The position numbers and the translations under genes were made by a program. Below the pieces are notes generated by a model. The model ran no database searches, was not told the DNA's origin, and saw only the letters and a list, made by a program, of their open reading frames with translations. From Betaproteobacteria bacterium (GTDB lineage Bacteria; Pseudomonadota; Gammaproteobacteria; Burkholderiales; Burkholderiaceae_C), in contig CANFOR010000025.1 of NCBI GenBank assembly GCA_947448675.1, positions 1 through 18,676 of the forward strand: a stretch of DNA of 18,676 nt, written 5' to 3'. This document shows positions 7,787 through 14,498 of this stretch, one piece after another (within the stretch, counting starts at the first letter, position 1; the number at the start of each line of letters is the position of its first letter).

Positions 7787-9139
7787 TCATTCCAAGATTT
7801 TGAGTTTACCTGCCCACCAAGGAGTGATGGCGGGCAAAATGGTCAGCGTGTAGATCACCACCCAGGCGGTAAGCGGCAGCAGCAGCTTTAGTTCTGGGAA
7901 TTGCGCGGCCGCCATTACGGCCAATACGACGGGGATCACGCCCGTCTCGCGCACCACGCACAAAAAACATTTTTCAGCGCTGCTGATGCGGCTGGGCAGC
8001 AGACTCAAAAAAACCGACACCGGCCGGGCAACCAGCATCAGTACCAGGGCGCAGGCGAGGCCCCAGAGCGCGGTGTCAGCCAAATCTTGCAGGGCGACAA
8101 AGGGGCCAAGCATCATAAAAATCGCCGGTTTGCCCAAGCTTTCGATTTTGACTTCCATGCTGTGAACCAAAGCATGCAAAGCCTGTGAGCCGCGGTTGAA
8201 GTTGCCCAGCAAACCGGCAATGAAGGCCGCTAAATAACCATTGCCATGCATCAGTTGTGCCAGCAAAAATGTGAACAAGGGCAGACCCAGTGCAATGGCA
8301 AAATCATAAATCGGCTCTGCAGCAGCGCGCGCAAAATGTTTGCGCTTGTAGCGCTCGAAAAACCACATGCCTGCCCAGCCGATGCAACCGGCCAACGCAC
8401 CAAAACACAATTGCTGGCCCAGCAGCCAGGCATTGCTGGCGCTGAACAAACCAAGTGCCAGGCTTTGCAGGTTGCTTAGCCGTGCAGTGCCCGCCAGCAT
8501 TGCCATCAAAGCTATAGTAATAATAGCACCCACCGCATCATTGATGGCGCTTTCGGCCACGGCGATGTCTGCCACACGGCGGCAGGCACCTTTGAAAGCA
8601 AGCTGTTTCAGTGTCGGGATCAACGCTGCTGGGTCGGTCGAACTGCAAATGGCGGCAAGCAAACCGGCTGTGTTGCCATCTAAGCCCAGCCAGCACAACA
8701 ATGTATAGAAAATTGCAAAACTTATGGTATAGCCCAGCACGGCGATCAAGACCGTTGGATAGGCTATGCGCAGAAAGCTTTTGCGCTCGATTTCATCCCC
8801 GCCCGACTTCAAAATGATCGCGGCAAATCCGGTGCAAATTACTACAGCCAAACCTGGTTGCTGGGCCAGCGGTGCCAAAGCACCATGTAGGACGATACCA
8901 ACCAATAACTGCAGGGTGAAATTGGGCAGCAACGTGCCCTCTGCAACTTTGCTGCAAGCCCAACCGAAGCCCAAAAATAGGCTCAAGCACCACAGTGTTG
9001 CGGCGATGCTGCTCTCACTGCCACCCAGCCCGGCTATGCGCTGCAACAGCCATGGCGCTAGGGCATTGAGTGCAAAAGCCAGAGCGAAAAGAAAAACAAT
9101 TTTCGAGTATTTTTTAAATATACTCTGATGAAAATTCAT
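7787..9139 (-). CDS. Cation:proton antiporter (CPA family, Na+/H+ exchanger domain)
   Basis: The 450-residue membrane protein exchanges monovalent cations for protons and has about 12-13 hydrophobic segments. The exchanger core shows LLPNFTLQLLVGIVLHG (70-86), the STDPAALIPTL motif (167-177) and AESAINDAVGAI (195-206). The N200-D201 pair matches the ND form of the ion-binding motif seen in CPA1 members, usually tied to electroneutral exchange. There is no C-terminal regulatory TrkA or CNMP domain. ATG 9139 is 15 bp downstream of the pncB stop. Codon use is visibly less GC-rich than in the lipid A cluster, and residues 203-210 are encoded by a repeat-like stretch with an ATA codon. The cation (Na+, K+ or other) cannot be told. 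Confidence 0.9.
   Translation of the reverse strand: MNFHQSIFKKYSKIVFLFALAFALNALAPWLLQRIAGLGGSESSIAATLWCLSLFLGFGWACSKVAEGTLLPNFTLQLLVGIVLHGALAPLAQQPGLAVVICTGFAAIILKSGGDEIERKSFLRIAYPTVLIAVLGYTISFAIFYTLLCWLGLDGNTAGLLAAICSSTDPAALIPTLKQLAFKGACRRVADIAVAESAINDAVGAIITIALMAMLAGTARLSNLQSLALGLFSASNAWLLGQQLCFGALAGCIGWAGMWFFERYKRKHFARAAAEPIYDFAIALGLPLFTFLLAQLMHGNGYLAAFIAGLLGNFNRGSQALHALVHSMEVKIESLGKPAIFMMLGPFVALQDLADTALWGLACALVLMLVARPVSVFLSLLPSRISSAEKCFLCVVRETGVIPVVLAVMAAAQFPELKLLLPLTAWVVIYTLTILPAITPWWAGKLKILE
8510..8526. repeat. Repeat-like 17-mer inside the antiporter gene
   Basis: The plus-strand sequence AGCTATAGTAATAATAG matches the inner part of the lpxB element (reverse complement AGCTATCAAAATAATAG) at 14 of 17 positions. 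It lies in frame in a predicted membrane helix and supplies an ATA isoleucine codon. The palindromic arm present in lpxB is not recognisable here, so this may be a decayed copy or chance similarity. Confidence 0.35.
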
Positions 9140-9154
9140 ATGGCACGGTGCAAT

Positions 9155-10369
9155 TTAAGAAACGTGAGAAATTTCAAAAACTTGGCGCAAATAAGCTAGG
9201 TATTTTTCATCATCGCACATATTTTTGCTGGGTGTATCCGACAATTTTGCCACCGGCTGACCATTGCAGCGCACCATTTTAATGACAATTTGCAGCGGCA
9301 CATGGGCTGGCGGGTCACCCAGGTCATTGGTTAAATTGGTGCCAATGCCAAAGGCGAGCAGGCAACGACCTTTGAACTGCTGGTACAGCTCTATTGTGCG
9401 CGGTACGGTCAGGCCGTCGCTAAAAATAAGAGTCTTGGTCAGCGGGTCAACTCGGTTAGATTTGTAGTGCGCTATGACGCGCTCGCCCCAAGCAAAAGGG
9501 TCGCCGCTGTCGTGCCGAGCACCGTCAAATAACTTACAGAAATACATATCAAAATCGCGCAAAAAGGCGTTGATGCCATACACATCGCTCAGTGCGATGC
9601 CCAGGTCGCCACGGTATTCTTTGGCCCAGGACTCAAACGCAAAGACTTGGCTGTCGCGCAAGCGCGGTCCTAGGGCTTGGCAGGCTTGCAGGTATTCGTG
9701 CGCCATGGTGCCCAGGGGCGTGAGACCCAGCTTCATGGCAAATAGCACATTGCTAGTGCCCGCTAGGCGCCCGGCATTGCCGGTGCCCAGTTGGGCCGAC
9801 AGAACGCGCAGCACCTCTTCATGCCAAGCTTTGCTGAAGCGGCGGCGCGTGCCGTAGTCGGCTATTTTGAGGTCGGAGCCTGTGGCCTGTAGTGCTTCAA
9901 TTTTGGTAGCTAGGCGCGCCCGCCCCGCTTGGAAGTCTGGCATACGTTGGGTATTGCGAAAGTACACCTCGTTGACGATGGCCAGCACCGGGATCTCAAA
10001 CAAAATCGTGTGTAGCCAGGGGCCTTGGATGCAAATATCGATCTCACCACTGGGCAGGGCCGTGACTTGGATGTATTTTTCGTTCAGCTTGAAGATGCCT
10101 AAAAAATCAACGAAATCGCTTTTGATGAAACGCATCGAACGCAAATAAGCCAGCTCGGCATCTTGAAAATGCAGGCTACACAGGGCCCGGATTTCATCGC
10201 GAATTTCGCTTACATAGGGTGCCAGAGGCACTGGAGCAACCACGGCGTGCCCTGCTGGTGGGCGGCACTTAAAACGGTATTCGACCTGGGCACCCGGAAA
10301 CTGGTGCAGCACCACTTGCATCATGGTGAATTTATAGAGATCAGTGTCGAGCAGGCTGGAAATAATCAT
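9155..10369 (-). CDS. pncB: Nicotinate phosphoribosyltransferase
   Basis: This 404-residue enzyme converts nicotinate and PRPP to nicotinate mononucleotide, the entry step of NAD salvage (Preiss-Handler route). Clear motifs are SLLDTDLYKFTMMQ (5-18), IADYGTRRRFS (169-179), TMAHEYLQA (221-229) with H224 at the place of the autophosphorylated His of the family, HDSGDPFAWGERV (286-298), FSDGLTV (316-322) and FGIGTNLTND (340-349). I chose ATG 10369; a TTG three codons earlier is in frame. No Shine-Dalgarno sequence is visible upstream. Instead the leader is AGCGCTTGC plus T-run, which looks like one arm of a dispersed repeat. Stretches near residues 153-171 carry CTA and ATA codons and a repeat-like ATTTTGGTAGCTA on the opposite strand. 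Confidence 0.95.
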   Translation of the reverse strand: MIISSLLDTDLYKFTMMQVVLHQFPGAQVEYRFKCRPPAGHAVVAPVPLAPYVSEIRDEIRALCSLHFQDAELAYLRSMRFIKSDFVDFLGIFKLNEKYIQVTALPSGEIDICIQGPWLHTILFEIPVLAIVNEVYFRNTQRMPDFQAGRARLATKIEALQATGSDLKIADYGTRRRFSKAWHEEVLRVLSAQLGTGNAGRLAGTSNVLFAMKLGLTPLGTMAHEYLQACQALGPRLRDSQVFAFESWAKEYRGDLGIALSDVYGINAFLRDFDMYFCKLFDGARHDSGDPFAWGERVIAHYKSNRVDPLTKTLIFSDGLTVPRTIELYQQFKGRCLLAFGIGTNLTNDLGDPPAHVPLQIVIKMVRCNGQPVAKLSDTPSKNMCDDEKYLAYLRQVFEISHVS

Positions 10370-10373
10370 AAAA

Positions 10374-10391
10374 AGCAAGCGCTAAAAGCTG
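10374..10391. repeat. Half palindromic repeat arm abutting the pncB start
   Basis: The plus-strand bases AGCAAGCGCTAAAAGCTG share CAAGCGCT with the right arm of the lpxB element, and continue with AAAAGCT as I remember for the family consensus. It ends within 5 bases of the pncB start codon, where a ribosome binding site would be expected. The left arm is absent. Confidence 0.4.
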
Positions 10392-10448
10392 GCGTAGTAG
10401 GGCCTCCAGTTTATGCGCTCGGGCCGACTGTGCAGGCAGGTAGATACG

Positions 10449-10844
10449 CTAGGCTTGGCGCGGCAGGTACTGCAGCATGCTGACGCGGTTGCCCTCGCTG
10501 TCATGAAAGGCCACGTATTGGCCAACGCCGGGAATGTCCATCGGCTCGCCCAAGACCTTGCCACCCGCCGCATGCACTTGCGCGATGGCCTGGGCCATGT
10601 TCTCGATTGCCACCACCACCGAGGGGTATTGGTTGGGCCAGTCGGGCTTAGTTTGAAAAAATCCACCATTGATGGCGCCCGGCGTGGTCGGCCCCGCAGG
10701 GCCGCTGGGCGTGGTGGTCGCCACCACGTACTCGCCCATTTCGGGGCCGAGCATTTGCATTTGCCAGCCAAAGGCTTGTTGGTAGAAGGCCGCGATGCGC
10801 GCCTTGTCTTGGTAGGGTATTTCAAAGTGGACGACGGGGTTCAT
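10449..10844 (-). CDS. VOC (glyoxalase-like) family protein
   Basis: This is a 131-residue soluble protein with two beta-alpha-beta-beta-beta modules of the vicinal oxygen chelate superfamily. Module 1 begins VVHFEIPYQDKARIAAFYQ and has the FYQQAFGWQ helix end; module 2 begins YPSVVVAIENMAQAIAQV and finishes with GQYVAFHDSEGNRVSMLQ, the usual VOC ending (F-x-D-x-E-G-N). H6 and E8 in the first strand and residues near the C-terminal strand could form a metal site, but the set is incomplete by eye. ATG 10844 has AGGAG 7 bases upstream and a candidate promoter, so this gene probably starts a transcription unit separate from the lipid A cluster. Members range from glyoxalases to antibiotic-binding proteins; the ligand is unknown. 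Confidence 0.87.
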   Translation of the reverse strand: MNPVVHFEIPYQDKARIAAFYQQAFGWQMQMLGPEMGEYVVATTTPSGPAGPTTPGAINGGFFQTKPDWPNQYPSVVVAIENMAQAIAQVHAAGGKVLGEPMDIPGVGQYVAFHDSEGNRVSMLQYLPRQA

Positions 10845-10897
10845 GCTGTAGCTCCTGGGTCGGTGCAGCGCGGGGCTGCGTCTTGCTTGGGAGAGAA

Positions 10898-10926
10898 ATT
10901 CTAGGCTTGCGGCGCAGGCTCTGCAA
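10898..10926 (-). promoter_or_regulatory. Candidate sigma70 promoter for the VOC gene
   Basis: On the minus strand TTGCAG (10926-10921) is followed after exactly 17 bases by TAGAAT (10903-10898), a 5 of 6 match to the -10 consensus; the -35 matches at only 3 of 6. It lies in the 111 bp gap behind the RNA methyltransferase gene and would give a leader of about 45 bases ending in the AGGAG before ATG 10844. Confidence 0.45.
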
Positions 10927-10955
10927 GCGACGGGCCTGCGCACGCCCATGGACCG

Positions 10956-11732
10956 TTAGCTAGCCGCCGCACTCGCATGCAAGCAAATCGCCGCTGCCGC
11001 TGCCACGTTGAGCGACTCTTCGCCACCGGGCTGGCCGATACGCACATGGGCTGCAGCGCGCGCTTGCAGAGCCGCTTGCACGCCCTGCCCTTCGTGCCCC
11101 ATAACCCAGGCGCAGGGCCAGGGCAGGCGCTGCTGGTGCAAGAGCGCGCCTTGGTGCGAGCTGGTCACCAAGAGCGGCACTTGCAAGGTGGCCAGGTCTT
11201 CAAGGCTCAGGCCTTCGTGCATGCTGAGCGCAAAATGCGCGCCCATGCCTGCGCGCAGCACCTTGGGCGACCAGAGGGCCGCACTGCCTTTGAGCGCCAG
11301 CACTTGGCCAAAGCCAAAGGCCGCTGCGCTGCGCAAGATGGAGCCCACATTGCCCGCGTCTTGCACGCGGTCGAGCACCACACTGGGCGCACGCGCGGCA
11401 ATGGCTTGCGGCACCGGCAGGGCCATCACGCAGCCCATGCTGGCGGGCGACTCTAACGCGCTGATGCTGGCGAATAGCGCGCTGGACGTTACTATGGTTT
11501 TGGTAGCGCTCTGCGCATATTTGGCGCGCGTTTCGGGGCTTATTTCTTCAGAAAACACGGCCAAAACCGGCTGCCAGCCGCGTTGCAAGGCGGCGCGGCA
11601 CAGGTGGTCGCCCTCGAGCCAGACTTGGCCTTCTGCGCGGTAGGCCGCATTGCTTTGCGCCAGCTTGCGCAGGGCCTTGAGCTGCGGGTTGGCGCTCGAC
11701 GCAATGGAGATAAACGTCTCGGGCGATGTCAT
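10956..11732 (-). CDS. RNA 2'-O-methyltransferase, SpoU/TrmH family
   Basis: The 258-residue protein is a SPOUT-class methyltransferase using S-adenosylmethionine to methylate rRNA or tRNA ribose. An N-terminal RNA substrate-binding domain (about 15-100, with the typical AEGQVWLEGDHLCRAAL) precedes the trefoil-knot catalytic domain. Motif 1 is DAGNVGSILRSAAAFG (125-140) with N128 and R134; motif 2 is GHEGQG (212-217); motif 3 is ESLNVAAAAAI (239-249). The target (23S rRNA or tRNA) cannot be read from sequence. Its ATG overlaps the rnhB stop (ATGA), placing it last in the envelope cluster, an arrangement I recall in other Burkholderiales. Residues 73-83 (AQSATKTIVTS) are encoded by a repeat-like stretch with ATA and GTA codons. 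Confidence 0.9.
   Translation of the reverse strand: MTSPETFISIASSANPQLKALRKLAQSNAAYRAEGQVWLEGDHLCRAALQRGWQPVLAVFSEEISPETRAKYAQSATKTIVTSSALFASISALESPASMGCVMALPVPQAIAARAPSVVLDRVQDAGNVGSILRSAAAFGFGQVLALKGSAALWSPKVLRAGMGAHFALSMHEGLSLEDLATLQVPLLVTSSHQGALLHQQRLPWPCAWVMGHEGQGVQAALQARAAAHVRIGQPGGEESLNVAAAAAICLHASAAAS
11491..11516. repeat. Repeat-like segment inside the RNA methyltransferase gene
   Basis: Plus-strand ACTATGGTTTTGGTAGC aligns with ACTATTATTTTGATAGC of the lpxB element at 14 of 17 positions and is followed by CTGCGC. It falls in the linker-like part before the knot domain and puts ATA and GTA codons into an otherwise GC-ending gene. The second arm is not recognisable. Confidence 0.35.
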
Positions 11733-12388
11733 GTGTTGTGTTCAGACTGCAAGCGCTCAAAGGCCTCGCGTACCGGCGCATAGGAGCGGCGGTGCTCGGG
11801 GCAGGGGCCGTGCGCGCGCAGGGCCGCCATGTGCTCGGCCGTGCCGTAGCCTTTGTGGCCGGCAAAGCCATAGAGCGGGTACTGCGCGTGCAGCTCGGTG
11901 CACCAGCGGTCGCGCGTGACTTTCGCCAAAATAGACGCCGCCGAGATGCAAGGCACCAAGGCGTCGCCCTGCACAATCGCCTCGGCCAGCACGCCCAGCA
12001 CCGGCAGGCGGTTGCCGTCGACCAGCACCTTGCCCGGCTTGAGGCGCAGACCCTCCACCGCGCGGCGCATGGCCAGCAGCGTGGCCTGCAAAATATTGAG
12101 CCGGTCGATTTCTTCGACGCTGGCCTGGGCCACTGAGCAGCACAGGGCCTTGGCGCGGATCTCGTCATACAGGCGTTCGCGGCGCAGAGCGGTGAGCTTT
12201 TTAGAGTCGTTCAAACCCTTGATCGGGTGCAGCTCGTCCAAGATCACGGCGGCGGCCACCACCGGGCCTGCCAGCGGACCACGCCCGGCTTCGTCCACGC
12301 CCGCTATCAAACCAGGAGCATCCCAGTGCAGCGCCGCTTGCTGCGCGGCGTATTGGCTGGCGCGCAGCTTGGGCGGGGTTTTAGCCAC
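11729..12388 (-). CDS. rnhB: Ribonuclease HII
   Basis: This 219-residue enzyme removes RNA from RNA-DNA hybrids and single ribonucleotides misincorporated in DNA. The catalytic opening IAGVDEAGRGPLAGPV gives D32 and E33; the other two acidic residues are D124 in VLVDGNRLP and D142 in QGDALVPCISAASILAKVTR. GLNDSKKLTALRRERLY (58-74) is also typical. The start is GTG 12388, whose eight bases GTGGCTAA overlap the end of lpxB, so it is translationally coupled. The gene sits in the standard proteobacterial place behind lpxB. Length is slightly longer than the E. coli enzyme because of a short N-terminal lead. Confidence 0.96.
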   Translation of the reverse strand: MAKTPPKLRASQYAAQQAALHWDAPGLIAGVDEAGRGPLAGPVVAAAVILDELHPIKGLNDSKKLTALRRERLYDEIRAKALCCSVAQASVEEIDRLNILQATLLAMRRAVEGLRLKPGKVLVDGNRLPVLGVLAEAIVQGDALVPCISAASILAKVTRDRWCTELHAQYPLYGFAGHKGYGTAEHMAALRAHGPCPEHRRSYAPVREAFERLQSEHNT

Positions 12389-13682
12389 GCGCTGTGTCCT
12401 TGGCTTGCGCCTGGGCTTGCACGGTCGTGGCTGGCGGGGCGCTCAAAAGCTGCGCAATGGCGTCGGTGGCCAGTTGCACGGTGTCGCGCGCCAGCTCTTC
12501 GTGCAGGGCTGCAAAGCGCTGCTCCAGCGCGCGCACCTTGGCCGGTTGGCGCAACCAGTCGATCAGCGCCGCGCTCAAGGCCTGGGGCGTGGCAGCGTCC
12601 TGCAAAAACTCGGGCACGACAAACTCGCGGCACAAAATATTGGGCAGGCCGACCCAGGGCTGCAGGCGTTTGCCACGCATCAGCCACCAGCTGAGCGGGT
12701 GCATGGCGTAGGCAATCACCATCGGGCGTTTGAACAGTGCCGCCTCTAGCGTGGCTGTGCCACTGGCCACCAGGCTCAGATCGCAAGCGGCCAGCACCGT
12801 GTGGCTTTGCCCAGGCACGATCTGCACGGCCTGCGCCATGCCACAGGCCAGGGCTTGCGCTTGCAGTGTAGCGAGCAAGGCGGGCACTGCAGGAACTATT
12901 ATTTTGATAGCTGGAAACGCTTGCCTGACAAGCGCTGCAGACCGAAAGAATCGCTCGCCCAGGTAGCGCACCTCGGCCTCGCGGCTGCCCGGCAACAGGG
13001 CCAGCACGGTGTCGCCTGCTGCCAAACCCAGCTGCTGGCGCGCTGTAGCACGGCTGCTCACGCGCGGGATCACACTGGCCAGCGGGTGGCCGACGTAAGT
13101 GGCGGCAATGCCCTGCGCGGCCAAGAGTGCGGGCTCGAAGGGGAAGACGCACAGCACATGCTGGGCCGCCGCTTTGAGCTTGGGCAGCTTGTTGGCGCGC
13201 CAGGCCCAAAACGAGGGGCTGACAAAATGCAGAGTGCGTACCCCGGCTTGGCGCAAGCGGGTTTCCAGCGCGAAGTTGAAGTCGGGCGCGTCGATGCCGA
13301 TGAACAAGTCGGGCTTGCGCGGCGCGGCCAAGAGCCGGTCGCCTACGCTACGGCGCACCGCCAGCAACTCGCGCAAATGCGGCAGCACTTCGGCATAACC
13401 GCGAACGGCCAGTTTGCTGCTGGGCCACCAAACCTCAAAGCCCTGGGCTAGCATGGCGGGGCCACCGATGCCCTGGGCGTGCAAACCCGGCCAGCGCTGG
13501 CGCAGGCCGTGCAGCAAATGGCCCGCCAACAAATCGCCCGAGGTCTCACCGGCCACCATGGCAAAACAGGGTGCAGATGCAGGAGTGGGTGCGGCGGTGC
13601 TGTGTGCTGTGGCGTCCACTGCTACAGGCTGAGCGCCAGTCAGCGGCGCTGTGGCGCTTGTACCGCTCAGATGCGCAGTCAT
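12381..13682 (-). CDS. lpxB: Lipid-A-disaccharide synthase
   Basis: This 433-residue GT-B (family GT19) glycosyltransferase joins UDP-2,3-diacylglucosamine and lipid X to form the beta-1,6 lipid A disaccharide at the inner membrane. Core motifs: MVAGETSGDLLAGHLL (42-57), GIDAPDFNFALE (129-140) with the catalytic-region Asp, FVSPSFWAWR (153-162), GHPLASVIP (198-206), LLPGSREAEV (229-238) and LVASGTATLEAAL near the acceptor/UDP site. ATG 13682, 9 bp behind the lpxA stop, gives an Ala/Thr/Pro-rich extension of about 40 residues before the conserved start; ATG 13559 (M42) would remove it entirely. Residues 245-263 lie over a repeat-like palindrome and include tandem ATA codons, yet still align with family sequence (RQxxPxxxIxVP). 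It is followed directly by rnhB with an 8-base overlap. Confidence 0.95.
   Translation of the reverse strand: MTAHLSGTSATAPLTGAQPVAVDATAHSTAAPTPASAPCFAMVAGETSGDLLAGHLLHGLRQRWPGLHAQGIGGPAMLAQGFEVWWPSSKLAVRGYAEVLPHLRELLAVRRSVGDRLLAAPRKPDLFIGIDAPDFNFALETRLRQAGVRTLHFVSPSFWAWRANKLPKLKAAAQHVLCVFPFEPALLAAQGIAATYVGHPLASVIPRVSSRATARQQLGLAAGDTVLALLPGSREAEVRYLGERFFRSAALVRQAFPAIKIIVPAVPALLATLQAQALACGMAQAVQIVPGQSHTVLAACDLSLVASGTATLEAALFKRPMVIAYAMHPLSWWLMRGKRLQPWVGLPNILCREFVVPEFLQDAATPQALSAALIDWLRQPAKVRALEQRFAALHEELARDTVQLATDAIAQLLSAPPATTVQAQAQAKDTARG
12894..12945. repeat. Dispersed palindromic repeat embedded in lpxB
   Basis: AACTATTATTTTGATAGCTG is followed by a hairpin: CGCTTG (918-923 after 12000), a 5-base loop, and CAAGCG (12929-12934). 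The layout of an AT-rich TATTTTGATAGCT lead plus a GCTTG...CAAGCGCT hairpin agrees with a short interspersed repeat that I remember from Comamonadaceae genomes. It is in frame and encodes residues 247-263 of LpxB, including AAA-ATA-ATA. The identification is from memory and the local structure, not from a search. Confidence 0.5.
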
Positions 13683-13691
13683 CTGCGCGCT

Positions 13692-14486
13692 CTAGCGCAC
13701 AATGCCGCGCTGCGGCGTTGTTTGCTCTAAAAATGAGAGCATCCCACGCACATCTAGCGCACTCTCTGGCAGGGTTTTGTAAATTTCTGCAATCTGCGCT
13801 TGGGCTTTGTCGAGCGTCAACCCGTCGCGGTACAGGGCCTTGTGCATGGCCTTTACCGCCGCGATGCGCTCGGCTGAAAAACCCCGGCGTTTCAGGCCTT
13901 CGTAGTTCATGCTGCGCGCCGCAGCGGGCTGGCCTTGGCACATTACGTAGGGCGGTAAGTCGGCAAACAGCAAAGCGCACATGGCTGTCATGCTGTGCGC
14001 GCCGATGCGCACAAACTGGTGCACCACGGTAAAGCCGCCCAAGATGGCCCAGTCGCCCACACTCACATGGCCCGCTAGCTGCGAGTTGTTGGCCATGATG
14101 GTGTGGTTGCCCACCACGCAGTCGTGCGCCAAATGGACATAGGCCATGAGCCAGTTGTCGTCGCCCACGCGGGTCACGCCACCGCCACCAGGTGAGCCAA
14201 TGTTGAAGGTGGTGAACTCGCGGATGGTGTTGCGGTTGCCGATGACGAGCTCGCAGGGCTCGCCCGCGTATTTTTTGTCTTGCGGCACCGCGCCCAGCGA
14301 GGCGAATTGGAAGATTCGGTTGTCTGCGCCAATCGTGGTGTGGCCTTCGATCACGCAGTGCGGGCCCACGGTGGTGCCCGCGCCAATGCGCACATGCGGG
14401 CCAATGATGCTGTAGGGGCCGATGCTGACCGAGCTGTCAATCTGCGCCAACGGGTCAACGATGGCGGTGGGGTGAATCATCGTCAT
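13692..14486 (-). CDS. lpxA: UDP-N-acetylglucosamine acyltransferase
   Basis: The 264-residue trimeric left-handed beta-helix enzyme catalyses the first step of lipid A synthesis, moving a 3-hydroxyacyl chain from ACP to the 3-OH of UDP-GlcNAc. Hexapeptide repeats fill residues 3-185, and H121 in HLAHDCVVGN is the catalytic base (H125 in E. coli). The C-terminal helical part contains NYEGLKRRGFS. At the ruler position corresponding to E. coli G173, this protein has Met169 in GAHSMTAMCA (codon 13980-13982). In Pseudomonas aeruginosa Met at this site selects a 10-carbon chain, so a C10 3-hydroxyacyl preference is expected. ATG 14486 or ATG 14480 (two codons later) may be the start. The gap to fabZ is 12 bp and to lpxB 9 bp. 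Confidence 0.96.
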   Translation of the reverse strand: MTMIHPTAIVDPLAQIDSSVSIGPYSIIGPHVRIGAGTTVGPHCVIEGHTTIGADNRIFQFASLGAVPQDKKYAGEPCELVIGNRNTIREFTTFNIGSPGGGGVTRVGDDNWLMAYVHLAHDCVVGNHTIMANNSQLAGHVSVGDWAILGGFTVVHQFVRIGAHSMTAMCALLFADLPPYVMCQGQPAAARSMNYEGLKRRGFSAERIAAVKAMHKALYRDGLTLDKAQAQIAEIYKTLPESALDVRGMLSFLEQTTPQRGIVR

Positions 14487-14498
14487 TCGGGGCTGGGC

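Noticed and set aside
8340..8380. TTTGCGCTTGTAGCGCTCG in the antiporter gene as another repeat copy
   Set aside because: It shares only short GC-rich words with the lpxB hairpin, lacks the AT-rich lead, and encodes a plausible basic loop with ordinary codons.
10845..10949. Upstream extension of the VOC gene by 35 codons
   Set aside because: Arg/Cys-rich and unlike the family; ATG 10844 has AGGAG at the right distance and a candidate promoter lies within the extension.
11757..12168. Alternative minus-strand frames overlapping rnhB
   Set aside because: Low-complexity Arg/Ala-rich shadows; rnhB with all four catalytic acids occupies the region.
12927..12945. lpxB hairpin as an intrinsic transcription terminator
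   Set aside because: The stem is only 6 bp, no T-run follows on the coding strand, and it lies in the middle of an essential gene with intact downstream genes.
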